A stretch of 64,000 bases of DNA from DAOUKH01 sp965219875 (GCA_965219875.1 CBDCOW010000003.1:1302001-1366000), one strand, 5' to 3'. Positions 50,430 to 60,161 are shown, numbered from the stretch's first letter. Notes: generated by a model from the letters alone, not told the origin. Made by a program: numbers and translations.

Positions 50430-51443
50430 ATGCGTCTCTACTCAGGTATGGGCACGGGCGACGCCAAGACGCTCATCGAACGAGCCCAGATGGCCGAGTC
50501 GTCGGGCATGGACGGCATGTGGGCCGAGCAACTCAACGGCACGCCTTTCGTTCCCCTGGCGGCCGTGGCCGGCGCTACCACGAAGCTCGAGCTCGGTACG
50601 TCCATCGCGCTGGCGTTCACCCGCAGCCCGCTGGAGACCGCGTTGACCGCGCTGGACATGGACGTGCTCACCAACGGGCGCTTCAACCTTGGGCTTGGTA
50701 CCGGCGTGCAGCGCCTCGTCGAGCTCTGGCACGGCGTCCCCTATGGGAAGGCGGTCTCGCATTTGCGCGAGGTCGTCGAGTCCGTGCGGCTCATCATGGA
50801 CAAGGCGAGCAAGAACGAGCCGATCCGGTATGAGGGCGAGTACGTTCAGGTAAACATCAGGGGCTGGACCCGCCCGATGAAACCCGTGCGTGAGAAGATA
50901 CCGGTGTACCTCGCCGGCGTGCAGGCCGGCATGGCGCGGCTGGCGGGGCAGGTCGCCGACGGGCTGTTGGGGCACATCATCTGGTCGCCGTTTTGGATCG
51001 AAGAGGTCATCCTCCCCAACGTGGCCAAGGGCCTCGAACGGGCCGGGCGTGAGCGTAAGGATATCGAACTGATGGTCCCGCTGGTGGTCATCATCTCCCG
51101 CGATGAGAAGGAAGCGCGCATGGACGCCGCCCACGAGGTCGCGTTCTTCAGCACGGTCCGCACCTACCAGCCGCTGATGGAGGCGCACGGGTTCGGGAAG
51201 ATCACCGCGGAGATACAGAAGCGGTTCCGCGAGCACGGCCACAGCGAAGCCATCTGGGAGCTTGTGACGGACGACATGATCGACGCGTTCACTGTCGTCG
51301 GCAACGTTGACCGCGTGAGCAAGAAGATGAAGAGCTTCGAGCCGCTGGTGGACGCCATTATGGTCGAGGTTCCCGGCTTCCATCTCGACACGGAGAAGAA
51401 CGAGGATTACCGCAAGGCGATCTTCGAGACGTTCTCCAGGTAA
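50430..51443 (+). CDS. LLM-class flavin-dependent monooxygenase
   Basis: 337 aa, clearly a duplicate of the previous gene by its shared blocks (ERAQMAESSGMDGMWAEQL, RFNLGLGTGVQRLVELWHGV, IPVYLAGVQAGMARLAGQVADGLLGHII). Two adjacent copies could act as a heterodimer, as in bacterial luciferase, or on successive substrates. AGGA lies about 10 nt before ATG 50430. It is 65 bp after the first copy and 29 bp before the acyl-CoA dehydrogenase. Confidence 0.93.
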   Translation: MRLYSGMGTGDAKTLIERAQMAESSGMDGMWAEQLNGTPFVPLAAVAGATTKLELGTSIALAFTRSPLETALTALDMDVLTNGRFNLGLGTGVQRLVELWHGVPYGKAVSHLREVVESVRLIMDKASKNEPIRYEGEYVQVNIRGWTRPMKPVREKIPVYLAGVQAGMARLAGQVADGLLGHIIWSPFWIEEVILPNVAKGLERAGRERKDIELMVPLVVIISRDEKEARMDAAHEVAFFSTVRTYQPLMEAHGFGKITAEIQKRFREHGHSEAIWELVTDDMIDAFTVVGNVDRVSKKMKSFEPLVDAIMVEVPGFHLDTEKNEDYRKAIFETFSR

Positions 51444-51472
51444 GCACGCCGCCGCGGCAATCGAGGGGAGCC

Positions 51473-52660
51473 GTGGATTTCGCCTTCACACCGGACGAGG
51501 AAGCGTTCCGCGGCGAGATACGGGCCTTCCTCTCCGAGAACATCCCCGCGGGCTACGCGGACCAGACCCTGTCTGACGAGGAGACGGAGGCGGCGCGGAG
51601 GCGCTTCGTCAAGGTCTTGGGCGCCAAGGGCTGGCTCGCCGTGGCCTGGCCGCAGGAATACGGCGGGCAGGGCTGGCCGCCCGTTCGCCAGATGGTCTTC
51701 AACGAAGAGATGTCGCTGGCCCGCGCTCCCCGGCCCGCCGGAGCGGGACTCGGCCTCGTGGGGCCGACGCTTATCTCCCACGGGTCGGATGAGCAGAAGG
51801 CGCGCCATCTCCCCGGCATCACCGGCGGCGGCGTGCTCTGGTGCCAGCTTTTCAGCGAGCCGAACGCGGGCTCCGACCTGGCCGGCCTTGAGACGTCGGC
51901 GGTGGAGGACGGCGACGCGTTCGTCCTCAACGGCCGCAAGATATGGTCGAGCGACGCCCACCGCGCCGATTGGGGGCTGATCCTCGTGCGCACGAACCGT
52001 GACGCGCCGAAACACAAAGGGATCAGCACCTTCCTCCTCGACATGCGCCTGCCCGGCATCACTATCTCGCCGATAGAAACGATGCTGCGAGACTGGCGGG
52101 CGGTCGGGGCGCACAACTTCAGCGAAGTCGTGCTCGAAGACGTGCGCGTGCCCCATGACTGCCTCGTCGGCGAGAAGGACCGGGGATGGTATCAGGCCAT
52201 CGCCGGCCTGGAGTCGGAACGCTCGAACCTTGCCGCCACGGTGTCGCTGCGCCGCTTCCTAGAAGAGCTGCTTGCGCACGTCAGAGCGTCGCCCGAGTTG
52301 CGGGGCCGGCTGCGAAAGCTAGGCTTGGAGAAGCGCATCGCGCAAATTGCGATCGATCTTCAGGTGATGCGCAGCATAGGCTACGCCATCGTCGGCAAGC
52401 AGATGGCCGGGCTGCCGGTCAGCCGCGACGCCGCGTTGGCTAAGCTCTATATGAGCGACCTGGAGCAACGTGCCGCGGGCGCGGCCATGCAGGTGCTGGG
52501 CCTCGAAGGCCAATACGAGCGGGGCGAGAAACGCGCCCCCATGCTGGGCCGCGCCGAGCGCCTCTATCTCATCAGCGTGGCCTCGACCATCGGTGTGGGC
52601 ACGTCGGAAATCCAGCGCAACATCATCGCCACCCGCGGCCTTGGACTCCCGTCCCGGTAG
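51473..52660 (+). CDS. acyl-CoA dehydrogenase (FadE-like)
   Basis: 395 aa. Blocks include FTPDEEAFRGEIRAFLSENIP, WPQEYGGQGWPP, CQLFSEPNAGSDLAGLET, GRKIWSSDAHRADWGLILVRT and the C-terminal VGTSEIQRNIIATRGLGLP. This is the pattern of the FadE paralogues used on bulky or branched acyl-CoA, which often work as heteromers. GTG 51473 follows GGGGAGCC. The stop lies 9 bp before ATG of the double CoA-transferase. Confidence 0.93.
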   Translation: MDFAFTPDEEAFRGEIRAFLSENIPAGYADQTLSDEETEAARRRFVKVLGAKGWLAVAWPQEYGGQGWPPVRQMVFNEEMSLARAPRPAGAGLGLVGPTLISHGSDEQKARHLPGITGGGVLWCQLFSEPNAGSDLAGLETSAVEDGDAFVLNGRKIWSSDAHRADWGLILVRTNRDAPKHKGISTFLLDMRLPGITISPIETMLRDWRAVGAHNFSEVVLEDVRVPHDCLVGEKDRGWYQAIAGLESERSNLAATVSLRRFLEELLAHVRASPELRGRLRKLGLEKRIAQIAIDLQVMRSIGYAIVGKQMAGLPVSRDAALAKLYMSDLEQRAAGAAMQVLGLEGQYERGEKRAPMLGRAERLYLISVASTIGVGTSEIQRNIIATRGLGLPSR

Positions 52661-52669
52661 GTGCGTCCG

Positions 52670-55141
52670 ATGCCGGTACACCGCGACGACCTGCCCCTGA
52701 GCCCCTACCGGGTCATCGACCTGACCGGCCGGGAAGGCGCGCTCTGCGGCCGCATCCTGGGCGACCTCGGCGCGGACGTGATCAAGGTCGAGCCGCCGGG
52801 CGGCGACCCGGCGCGGGCGGCGGGCCCCTTCTACCACGACACCGGCCACCCCGACGACTCACTCAGCTTCTGGGCGTACAACACGAACAAGCGCAGCGTC
52901 GTGTTGGACTTGGAGCGCGCGGAGGACCGGGACCGCGTCCGCGGTCTCGTCGCGGGGGCGGACTTCTTGATCGAGTCGGCGCCGCCGGGCTATCTCGATG
53001 GCCTCGGACTGGGCTACGCCGAGCTGAGCCGCGGCCACGAGGGCTTAATCATGACCTCGATCACCCCTTTCGGCGCGTCGGGGCCCTACCGGGGCTACGC
53101 GGGCGGCGACCTCGTGTCGCTCGCCGCCGGCGGGCTCCTCTACCTCTGCGGCCCAACCGACCGCCGTCCGGTGACGATAGCCGAACCCCAGTCATACAAC
53201 CAGGCGGGGGCGCAGGCCGCCGTCGGAGCGCTCGTCGCGCATGAGCACCGCCGGCGGACCGGCCTCGGCCAGCACGTCGACGTATCGGTCCAGGAGGCGG
53301 TCGCCAACGCGCTCGATTGGGTGCAGCAGTACTACGACATCAGGGGCGTCATCTGCAAACGCGGGACGACACCTGGCCTGAAGATCCACCGCAACTGGAT
53401 ATGGCGGTGCAAGGACGGCTACGTCTCGTGGGTGTGGTGGGTCGGCGCGGGCTGGGGCCGGAAGAATGTCCCGCTGGTGGAGTGGATGGCGGAGGAAGGG
53501 CTGAGTCCCGATCTGCACGGCGTGGCCTGGGAGGAAATGAGTCTCTACAAGCTCTCGCAGGAGCAGGTCGACGTGTGGGAGGCTGCCTTCGCCGCGTTCT
53601 TCGCGCGCCACACCGTCGGTGAGTTGGTAGCTGGGGCCTTGGAGCGGCGGCTTCTTCTCTACCCGGTGAACGGCCCTCGCGGCGTCGTCGAGAACCGGCA
53701 GCTTGCCCATCGCGGGCTCTTCGCGGACTTGACGCCCTCAGGGAAAGACGCACCTATCAAGTACCCGCGGCCCCCGGTACGGTCGCCGACGCCGCTGGCG
53801 GCGGTGACCCGGCCCGCCCCGCGAGTCGGCGAGCATTCGTCGGAAGTGCTGTCGGAGCCGGCGAGAACGCCGGAGGCGCCTCGACTCGACGCCGGAGGCG
53901 CCCAGGGAGACGCGCTCGAAGGGCTCAAGGTCGCCGACTTCACCTGGCTGGTGGCGGGCCCGGCGCTCGCCAAGAACCTGGCGCTTTTCGGAGCAACGGT
54001 GGTCAAGGTCGAGTTCAGCGGCCGCCTCGACGGTACGCGCCAGAGCGGCCCCTTTTCCGGCAAGCCTACGTTCAACAGCAGCGGCCACTTCGCGAATCAC
54101 AACGCCGGCAAGCTCAGCCTCGGCGTCGATCTGCGCGACCCCCGCGGGCTGGCGGCGGCGCGCAGGCTCGTCGAATGGGCCGACGTCGTGATCGAGAACT
54201 TCACGCCCGGCGTGATGGAGCGCTGGGGCTTGGGGTACGAGGGCATCGCGGCGATCAACCCCAAGGCGGTCGTACTGAGCTCATCTTTTCAGGGTCAAGA
54301 CGGACCGGACGCCAAGCAGGCGGGCTACGCGTCGCTCCTCCACGCGTTGAGCGGCATTAACCAAATCAACGGGTGGCCCGATCTGCCGCCGACCGACATC
54401 GCCGACGCCTACGGCGACCTGATCGGTGTCTGGTACGGCCTGGCGGCGCTCATGGCCGCGCTCGACCGCCGCCGCGCCACCGGCCGCGGCGCGTATATCG
54501 ACCTCTCGCAGTTCGACGCGGCGGTCCACTTCGTGGCCCCGGTCATCCTCGATTACCTCGTGAACGGCCGAAGCGCCAGCCCCCAGGGCAACGGCTCGGC
54601 GGAGGCGGCCCCGCACGGGGTCTACGGCTGCGCGGACGATCCCGCCGCCGCGCCCGAAGCCGACGATCGATGGTGCGTGATCGCGGCGTACACGGACGAG
54701 CAGTGGCGCGCCCTCGTCAAAGTCATGGGACGGCCCGCGTGGGCTGAGGATCCCCGGTTCGCCAGCAAGACCGAGCGCCACCGGAACGCCGACGCGCTCG
54801 ACGCGCTTATCGAGGAGTGGACACGCCCCCGCAAAGCCGAAGAAGTGGTGCGTCTGCTACAGGGCGCGGGTGTCCCGGCGGCGGTGGCGGCGACAGCGTA
54901 CGACCTCTTCCGCGATCCGCAGCTTCGCCACCGCGAGCATTTCGTCCGGTTGGACCATCCCGAGATGGGCCGGCGCGCCTACGACGCGCCGTCGTTCCGC
55001 CTATCGAGGACGCCGCACGAACTGCGCCGGGCTCCCTTGCTCGGCGAGCATACCCACTTCATCGCCACCGAGCTGCTGGGCTACACCGACGAAGAGTTTG
55101 CTACCCTGCTGGCCGACGGCGTCTTCGAGCAAGAGTCGTAG
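52670..55141 (+). CDS. double family III CoA-transferase (Asp-lacking + Asp-bearing halves fused)
   Basis: 823 aa, two full CaiB/BaiF domains in tandem. The first half (about 1-400) resembles the 31792 protein: YRVIDLTGREGALCGRILGDLGADVIKVEPPGGD, ending VGEHSSEVLSE. At its Asp position it has Tyr (SYNQAGAQAAVGAL). A Gly/Ala-rich linker follows. The second half resembles the 30512 protein (LKVADFTWLVAGPALAKNLALFGATVVKVE) and keeps the Asp (YGDLIGVWYGLAALMAAL), with LLGEHTHFIATELLG at the end. It is thus a covalent version of the separate pair at 30512/31792. ATG 52670 is used; GTG 52661 is the alternative. Confidence 0.92.
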   Translation: MPVHRDDLPLSPYRVIDLTGREGALCGRILGDLGADVIKVEPPGGDPARAAGPFYHDTGHPDDSLSFWAYNTNKRSVVLDLERAEDRDRVRGLVAGADFLIESAPPGYLDGLGLGYAELSRGHEGLIMTSITPFGASGPYRGYAGGDLVSLAAGGLLYLCGPTDRRPVTIAEPQSYNQAGAQAAVGALVAHEHRRRTGLGQHVDVSVQEAVANALDWVQQYYDIRGVICKRGTTPGLKIHRNWIWRCKDGYVSWVWWVGAGWGRKNVPLVEWMAEEGLSPDLHGVAWEEMSLYKLSQEQVDVWEAAFAAFFARHTVGELVAGALERRLLLYPVNGPRGVVENRQLAHRGLFADLTPSGKDAPIKYPRPPVRSPTPLAAVTRPAPRVGEHSSEVLSEPARTPEAPRLDAGGAQGDALEGLKVADFTWLVAGPALAKNLALFGATVVKVEFSGRLDGTRQSGPFSGKPTFNSSGHFANHNAGKLSLGVDLRDPRGLAAARRLVEWADVVIENFTPGVMERWGLGYEGIAAINPKAVVLSSSFQGQDGPDAKQAGYASLLHALSGINQINGWPDLPPTDIADAYGDLIGVWYGLAALMAALDRRRATGRGAYIDLSQFDAAVHFVAPVILDYLVNGRSASPQGNGSAEAAPHGVYGCADDPAAAPEADDRWCVIAAYTDEQWRALVKVMGRPAWAEDPRFASKTERHRNADALDALIEEWTRPRKAEEVVRLLQGAGVPAAVAATAYDLFRDPQLRHREHFVRLDHPEMGRRAYDAPSFRLSRTPHELRRAPLLGEHTHFIATELLGYTDEEFATLLADGVFEQES

Positions 55142-55168
55142 CGCGGTCAGGCGGCCAAAGGAGATTAC

Positions 55169-57538
55169 ATGAGCTCAAGAGGAGCGGCGGCGGCGGGCGC
55201 GTTTGGGATTGACCGCGTCGCGGTCCTAGGGGCGGGCACGATGGGCGCGCAGATCGCGGCCTTGGCGGCGGGCTTCGGCATTCCCGTCGATCTCCTCGAC
55301 CTGCCCGGCGGAGAGGACGGGGTCGCGCCCGCCGAGGCGGGGAAGCGCCGTCTCCTCGAACTCAGCCCGTCGCCCCTGTATGAGAAGGCCGTGCTCGATC
55401 GCATCCGGACGGGGAACACCGAGGACCACCTCGACCGGCTCCGCGAGGCGGACTGGGTGGTGGAGGCGGTCTTCGAGCGCATCGACGTGAAGCAGGAGAT
55501 ATGGCGCAAGGTCGCCGGCTATCTCAAGCCCAGTGTGATCGCCACGACGAACACCTCGGGCATTCCCATCGCATCCATCGCCGAGGCGCTCGGCCCGGAT
55601 CTTCGCCAGCGCTTTGCCGGCACCCACTTCTTCAACCCGCCGCGCTATCTGCACCTGCTGGAGATCATTCCGACGCCGGACACGGACGGGGCCGTGCTGG
55701 ACACGCTGCACTCGTTCGCGGAGACGGTACTGGGGAAGGGCGTCGTGATCGCCAACGACGTGCCGAACTTCACCGCGAACCGCATAGGCGCGTACTCCCT
55801 CACGACGACCTTGCGGGCAATGGAGGAGATGGGCCTCGCGTTCGATGACGTCGACGCGGCCACGGGGCCGGTCATCGGGCGCCCGTCGAGCGCGACCTTC
55901 CGCCTCCTCGACGTGGTGGGGATCGACGTGTTCGCCCAGGTCTGCGACAACACCGTCGGCTTCGTCTCCGAACCCTGGGAGAAGGAGGCGTACCGGTTCC
56001 CCGACTACGTGCGGGAGATGCTCGACCGGGGATGGAGCGGCGAGAAGGGCGGCCAGGGTTTCTACAAGCGCACGCGCAAGGACGGGGCCACGCAAATCCT
56101 CGTGCTCGACCCCGCCTCGATGGAATACCGGCCCCGCTCGCGGCCCAAGGCCGCCTCCCTGGACACGGCGCGAGCCGAGCCCGACCTCGGCAAGCGCCTC
56201 CGCGCCCTGGTCGACGCCGACGATTGGGCGGGCCGGTTCACCTGGCGAGTCTTCTCACAAGTGCTCCCCTACGCGGCTTCGAAGCTCGGCGAGGTCGCCG
56301 AGGACATCACGAATATCGACTGCGGCTTGCACTGGGGGTTCGGATGGGAGCTCGGCCCCTTCCAACTGTGGGACGCGCTCGGCGTGGGCGAGACCGTGCC
56401 CAGGATGAAGGCGGAGGGAATCGACGTGCCCGCCTGGGTCGAGCGCCTGGCGGAGCAAGGCGGCACCTTCTACCGCTCCGACAACGGGCGGCTCATGCAG
56501 GCCACGGCGGCGGGGACCTATGTTCCGGCACCGTTCGACGAACGGACGGTCGCGCCGTCGCGGCTCGAGGAGGCGGGGAAGCGCCGCCGCGGCAACGCGG
56601 GCGCCTCGCTCTACGACCTCGGGGACGGCGTCGCGCTGCTCGATCTCCATTCCCCCAACCAGGCCATCGGCTACGAGATGGTGGAGATGCTCGAAGAGGC
56701 GGTCGAGGCCGCGCCCCGCGACTTCCGCGGCCTCGTGATCGGCAGCCACGTCACCCCCAACTTCTGCGTCGGCGCCAACGTCAAGCTCATCCTCGATCCA
56801 GCGACAGCCGGCGAGTGGAGCCGGATCGACGACCTGGTGCGCCGCTTCCAATACGTCTTGCTCGCACTGCGCCGCCTCAGCGTTCCCGTGGTCGTGGCGC
56901 CGTTCGGGGCGACCCTCGGCGGGGGCGCCGAGATCGTCTTCGGGGGGCACAAGGCGGCGGCCTCGATCGAGACCTACATGGGCCTGGTCGAGGTCGGCGC
57001 GGGGCTGGTCCCCGGCGGGGGCGGCTGCATGGAGCTCCTCGCCCGGGCGGCCGCCGCCAAACCCGACGATCCCGCCGCCGCCGCGATGGACGTCTTCCAA
57101 ACGATTGGGCTCTCGAAAACATCGGGCAGCGCGCTGGAAGCGCGGAGTATCGGCTTCTTGAGGGCCGACGACGTGATCGTGGCGAACCCCGACCACCTCA
57201 TGTATGAGGGGAAGCAGGAGGCCCTCCGCCTCGCCGAGTCCGGCTTCACCGCTCCCGCGCCGCGCCGTATTCCCGTGCTCGGCCCCGGCCCCCGCGCCAA
57301 GATGATCGAGGCGGCCGAAGGAATGGTCTCCGCGGGCCGCGCCACCGAGCACGACCTCGAAATCGTCAAGCGCCTCGCCTTCGTCCTCACCGGCGGCGGC
57401 GCGGCCCCCGGCGCGACGGCGGGCGAGGAGCACTTCCTCGACCTCGAACGCGCCGCACTAATCGAGCTCTGCCACTACGAGAAGAGCCGGGCGCGCATGC
57501 AGTCGATCCTGGACACCGGCCGCCCGCTGCGGAACTAG
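55169..57538 (+). CDS. fadN: 3-hydroxyacyl-CoA dehydrogenase/enoyl-CoA hydratase, FadN-like
   Basis: 789 aa, the same length as Bacillus FadN. Beta-oxidation enzyme. The N-terminal NAD-binding dehydrogenase has DRVAVLGAGTMGAQIA, TTNTSGIPIASIAEAL, GTHFFNPPRYLHLLEIIPT and NDVPNFTANRIG. The C-terminal crotonase domain begins near 490 (VALLDLHSPNQAIGYEM, NFCVGANVKLIL, PFGATLGGGAEIV). AAAGGAGATTAC directly precedes ATG 55169, the best ribosome site in the window. Last gene of the LLM/ACAD/CoA-transferase operon, where it would carry out hydration and oxidation after activation. Confidence 0.95.
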   Translation: MSSRGAAAAGAFGIDRVAVLGAGTMGAQIAALAAGFGIPVDLLDLPGGEDGVAPAEAGKRRLLELSPSPLYEKAVLDRIRTGNTEDHLDRLREADWVVEAVFERIDVKQEIWRKVAGYLKPSVIATTNTSGIPIASIAEALGPDLRQRFAGTHFFNPPRYLHLLEIIPTPDTDGAVLDTLHSFAETVLGKGVVIANDVPNFTANRIGAYSLTTTLRAMEEMGLAFDDVDAATGPVIGRPSSATFRLLDVVGIDVFAQVCDNTVGFVSEPWEKEAYRFPDYVREMLDRGWSGEKGGQGFYKRTRKDGATQILVLDPASMEYRPRSRPKAASLDTARAEPDLGKRLRALVDADDWAGRFTWRVFSQVLPYAASKLGEVAEDITNIDCGLHWGFGWELGPFQLWDALGVGETVPRMKAEGIDVPAWVERLAEQGGTFYRSDNGRLMQATAAGTYVPAPFDERTVAPSRLEEAGKRRRGNAGASLYDLGDGVALLDLHSPNQAIGYEMVEMLEEAVEAAPRDFRGLVIGSHVTPNFCVGANVKLILDPATAGEWSRIDDLVRRFQYVLLALRRLSVPVVVAPFGATLGGGAEIVFGGHKAAASIETYMGLVEVGAGLVPGGGGCMELLARAAAAKPDDPAAAAMDVFQTIGLSKTSGSALEARSIGFLRADDVIVANPDHLMYEGKQEALRLAESGFTAPAPRRIPVLGPGPRAKMIEAAEGMVSAGRATEHDLEIVKRLAFVLTGGGAAPGATAGEEHFLDLERAALIELCHYEKSRARMQSILDTGRPLRN

Positions 57539-57539
57539 A

Positions 57540-58700
57540 CTACCGGGGCGGCAGGCCGAGATGCGCCTTGCCGACGCTTACCAGGAGGGCGTCGGGGAGC
57601 GGCGGCATGATCGAGGCGGTGCGAATGTCGCGGTAGGCGCGTTCGAGGGGCATGCTCTTGAGCGCGGCGCGCCCGCCGACAAGCTCTAGACAGCGCGAGG
57701 CCACCCGCAGGGAGGCGTCGCCGCACGCCAGCTTTGCTTCGGACGTCCACCGACGACGAAGGTCGGGGCCGGCCTCCGCCCAGAGGGACGCGGCCCGGTG
57801 GACCATGAGGCGCGGCCCTTCAAGCGCCAAGGCCATCTCGGCGACAGCCCGCTGCACACCGGTGTCGAGCGCCCGCGCCGGTTGCCCATCCGGCCCCTCG
57901 CGTTTCACGAGCTCGCGGACGAACTCGAAGGCGCCCGCGCCGATGCCGAGATAGATGGCGGCCCACCCCAGGGTAAATAGCTCCAGGACGCCCATACCGA
58001 AGACGGAAGCGTCGCCGGGCTCGCCCAGCACCCAGTCCGCTTCCACGCGGCAGTCATCGAAGGTTGCCGCGGGGCTGACCGTCCCTCGCAGGCCCAGCGG
58101 GTCCCAATCGCCGTGTATCTCGACGCCGGCGTGGCCGGTGGGAACGACGGCCCAAGTCATGCCGGGGGACGAGCCGCCGCCGCCCTTCCAGGAGCACCAG
58201 ACCATCGCGTAGGCCGCGCCCCCGGCCATGGTGCAGAAGTACTTGCCGCCGTTGAGGACGTAGCCTTCGCCGGAGCGTTCGAGCGCCGTCTTGAAGCCGC
58301 CGCTGGTGATGCTCACGCCGGGCTCGCTGCCCCAGCTGCCGAACATCTCCCCGCGCTCGACGACGGCGCGGAAGTAGCGTTCCTTCTGTTCGGCGCTGCC
58401 GATGGCCGTGATCAGCCGCGTGACCATGGAATGCATGTGCACGGTCATCGCCGTATTAGCGCACGCCTTGGCGACCTCTTCGAGAACCAAGGCGTAGCTG
58501 AGGGGGTCCAGTTCCATGCCCCCGTGGGACTTGGGGACGCCCGTGGCGAGCAGGCCGTGCTCCCAAAGGTCGCGCCAGTTCTCCCGAGGGTGACTTGCGT
58601 CGCGGTCGTAGCCCGCGGCGCGGGGCGCGAGCCGTTCCTTTGCGAGGCGGCGCACCGCCGCGATGAGGTCTTGCTGGTCTTGCGAGAGGCCAAAGGTCAT
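57540..58700 (-). CDS. acyl-CoA-dehydrogenase-fold flavoprotein
   Basis: 386 aa. ACAD fold throughout (LSQDQQDLIAAVRRLAKERLAPRAAGYDRDASHP, LLATGVPKSHGGMELDPLSYALVLEEVAKACANTAM, GGKYFCTMAGGA). The usual YEGT catalytic-Glu segment is replaced by RDIRTASIMPPLPDALL, so it may be an oxygenase-type relative (DszC-like) rather than a dehydrogenase. Its stop is 1 bp from that of fadN. It is divergent from the Rieske gene with a 79-bp shared control region. Confidence 0.88.
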   Translation of the reverse strand: MTFGLSQDQQDLIAAVRRLAKERLAPRAAGYDRDASHPRENWRDLWEHGLLATGVPKSHGGMELDPLSYALVLEEVAKACANTAMTVHMHSMVTRLITAIGSAEQKERYFRAVVERGEMFGSWGSEPGVSITSGGFKTALERSGEGYVLNGGKYFCTMAGGAAYAMVWCSWKGGGGSSPGMTWAVVPTGHAGVEIHGDWDPLGLRGTVSPAATFDDCRVEADWVLGEPGDASVFGMGVLELFTLGWAAIYLGIGAGAFEFVRELVKREGPDGQPARALDTGVQRAVAEMALALEGPRLMVHRAASLWAEAGPDLRRRWTSEAKLACGDASLRVASRCLELVGGRAALKSMPLERAYRDIRTASIMPPLPDALLVSVGKAHLGLPPR

Positions 58701-58745
58701 GGCGCGCCATATGCAATGTTGCTATGATGGCCGCCGACCAGCATG

Positions 58746-58765
58746 CATTACTTAGTTAGGTAATG
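58746..58765. promoter_or_regulatory. palindromic operator candidate in the ACAD/Rieske divergent region
   Basis: CATTACTTAGTTAGGTAATG: perfect 6-bp arms CATTAC/GTAATG around a near-symmetric centre. On the minus strand it contains TAACTAAGTAATGC, 12 of 14 bases identical to TAACTAAGGTATGC in the 46086 control region. Confidence 0.6.
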
Positions 58766-58779
58766 TCCAGGGCCGTGAG

Positions 58780-59913
58780 ATGGACCGATACGGCAAGCTC
58801 GACAAGATCGAGGCCGCCCTCCCCAGCACCCATTACTTCGACCCGGCGCTCTACGAACGCGAGATGGGCGTGTTCTTCCACAACCGGTGGGTCTGCGTAG
58901 GACGGTCGAGCGAGGCGCCCGACCCCGGCGACTACGTCGCGGTGGACGTCGCCGGCCGCGGCGTTTTCATCACGCGAGACCGGCGACAGGTGCCACACGC
59001 CTTCTACAACACCTGCCGGCACCGCGGAACCGCGCTCTGCTCGGCGCAGCGCGGCGCCTTCGACGGCGTCATCGTCTGCCCCTATCACGCCTGGACCTAC
59101 GGCCTCGACGGCGAGCTGCTGGCCACGCCGAACATCCTTCCGGCGGAGAACTTCGACAAGGCCAGCTTCGGTCTCTACGAGGCCGCGCTCGAAGAGTGGG
59201 AGGGCTTCCTCTACGCGCATCTTGGCCCCAATCCGACTGGCCTGCTCTCCGATCCGTCGTTCGGCCGGGCCGGCGATCTCTTCAGGAACTACCACACCGG
59301 CGAGCTCCAAGTGGCGGCCCGCATCGAATACGACGTGGGATGCAACTGGAAGCTGATCGTCGAGAACTTCTCCGAGTGCTACCACTGCCCCGGTGTCCAC
59401 CCCGAGTGGTGCGAGACGATGCCGCGCATGAAGCGGGGCGGCGCTATTTCCTTCCTGCCCGAGGAGTACGACCGCGCCGCCCATCCCGGCGGCTCGGCGC
59501 TGGCCGAGGGCTTCGAGACGATGACGTGGTCGGGGCGGACGGACCGGCCCCAGTTCGAGGCGCTCAGCGGCATCGAGCGCAAGATCATTTCGGGGCACCT
59601 GATCTGGCCCAACCTGCTGCTGAGCTACCACCCCGACTACGTCCATACCCAGCGGATCGTGCCTACGGGTCCGAAGGCGACGCACATGGTGTACGAGTGG
59701 CTGTTCGACGCCGAGACGATGGCGATGCCGGACTTCGATCCGACGGACACCGTCGAGCTCTGGGACGTGGTCAACCAGCAGGACTTCGGGGTCTGCATCC
59801 TGGCGCAGCGCGGCCTGACCAATCCCGCGCACGCCAACAGCGTCTACGCGCCGCAAGAGCGCGGGCTCCACGCCTTCAACCAGTACATCCGCGACGGACT
59901 CGAGTCCGGTTAG
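58780..59913 (+). CDS. Rieske non-heme iron oxygenase, alpha subunit
   Basis: 377 aa. The [2Fe-2S] Rieske ligands are CRHRG and CPYHAWTYG (CxH-x17-CxxH type). The mononuclear iron site has NFSECYHCPGVHPEW for the two His, and a later Asp in DVVNQQDFGVC. It hydroxylates or demethylates aromatic or quaternary-amine-like substrates; specificity is not readable. No reductase or ferredoxin gene lies nearby in the window. A single ATG at 58780 gives the full Rieske N-terminus. It is followed 25 bp later by a small zinc-binding ORF. Confidence 0.93.
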   Translation: MDRYGKLDKIEAALPSTHYFDPALYEREMGVFFHNRWVCVGRSSEAPDPGDYVAVDVAGRGVFITRDRRQVPHAFYNTCRHRGTALCSAQRGAFDGVIVCPYHAWTYGLDGELLATPNILPAENFDKASFGLYEAALEEWEGFLYAHLGPNPTGLLSDPSFGRAGDLFRNYHTGELQVAARIEYDVGCNWKLIVENFSECYHCPGVHPEWCETMPRMKRGGAISFLPEEYDRAAHPGGSALAEGFETMTWSGRTDRPQFEALSGIERKIISGHLIWPNLLLSYHPDYVHTQRIVPTGPKATHMVYEWLFDAETMAMPDFDPTDTVELWDVVNQQDFGVCILAQRGLTNPAHANSVYAPQERGLHAFNQYIRDGLESG

Positions 59914-59938
59914 GGCGCGCCGAGCGAGGGGAACGCGA

Positions 59939-60145
59939 ATGCCGGAGACATCGTGCCCGAACTGCGGGCATAGATTCGAAGTCCCGCCTGCGGACGGGGA
60001 CGGCAACAATGCAGCTCCCGGTGCCGGGCTGAAGGGCCATGAGCGCTCGACGCTCTCCAACGCCGACTGGAGCGCCATCAAGGCGGGCTACAAACGCTAT
60101 CCGCCGACGGGGTACACGCGCCTCCCGCCAAAAGGCCGGCGCTAG
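59939..60145 (+). CDS. small CxxC protein, 68 aa
   Basis: Good GAGGGGAA site before ATG 59939. Starts PETSCPNCGHRFEVPPADG, half of a zinc ribbon, then a basic Tyr/Pro-rich tail (YKRYPPTGYTRLPPKGRR). One Cys pair only, so it would need a dimer or a partner to bind zinc. I do not recognise it. Its position right after the Rieske oxygenase suggests the same transcript. Confidence 0.6.
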   Translation: MPETSCPNCGHRFEVPPADGDGNNAAPGAGLKGHERSTLSNADWSAIKAGYKRYPPTGYTRLPPKGRR

Positions 60146-60161
60146 CCCCGGCGCATCTGGT

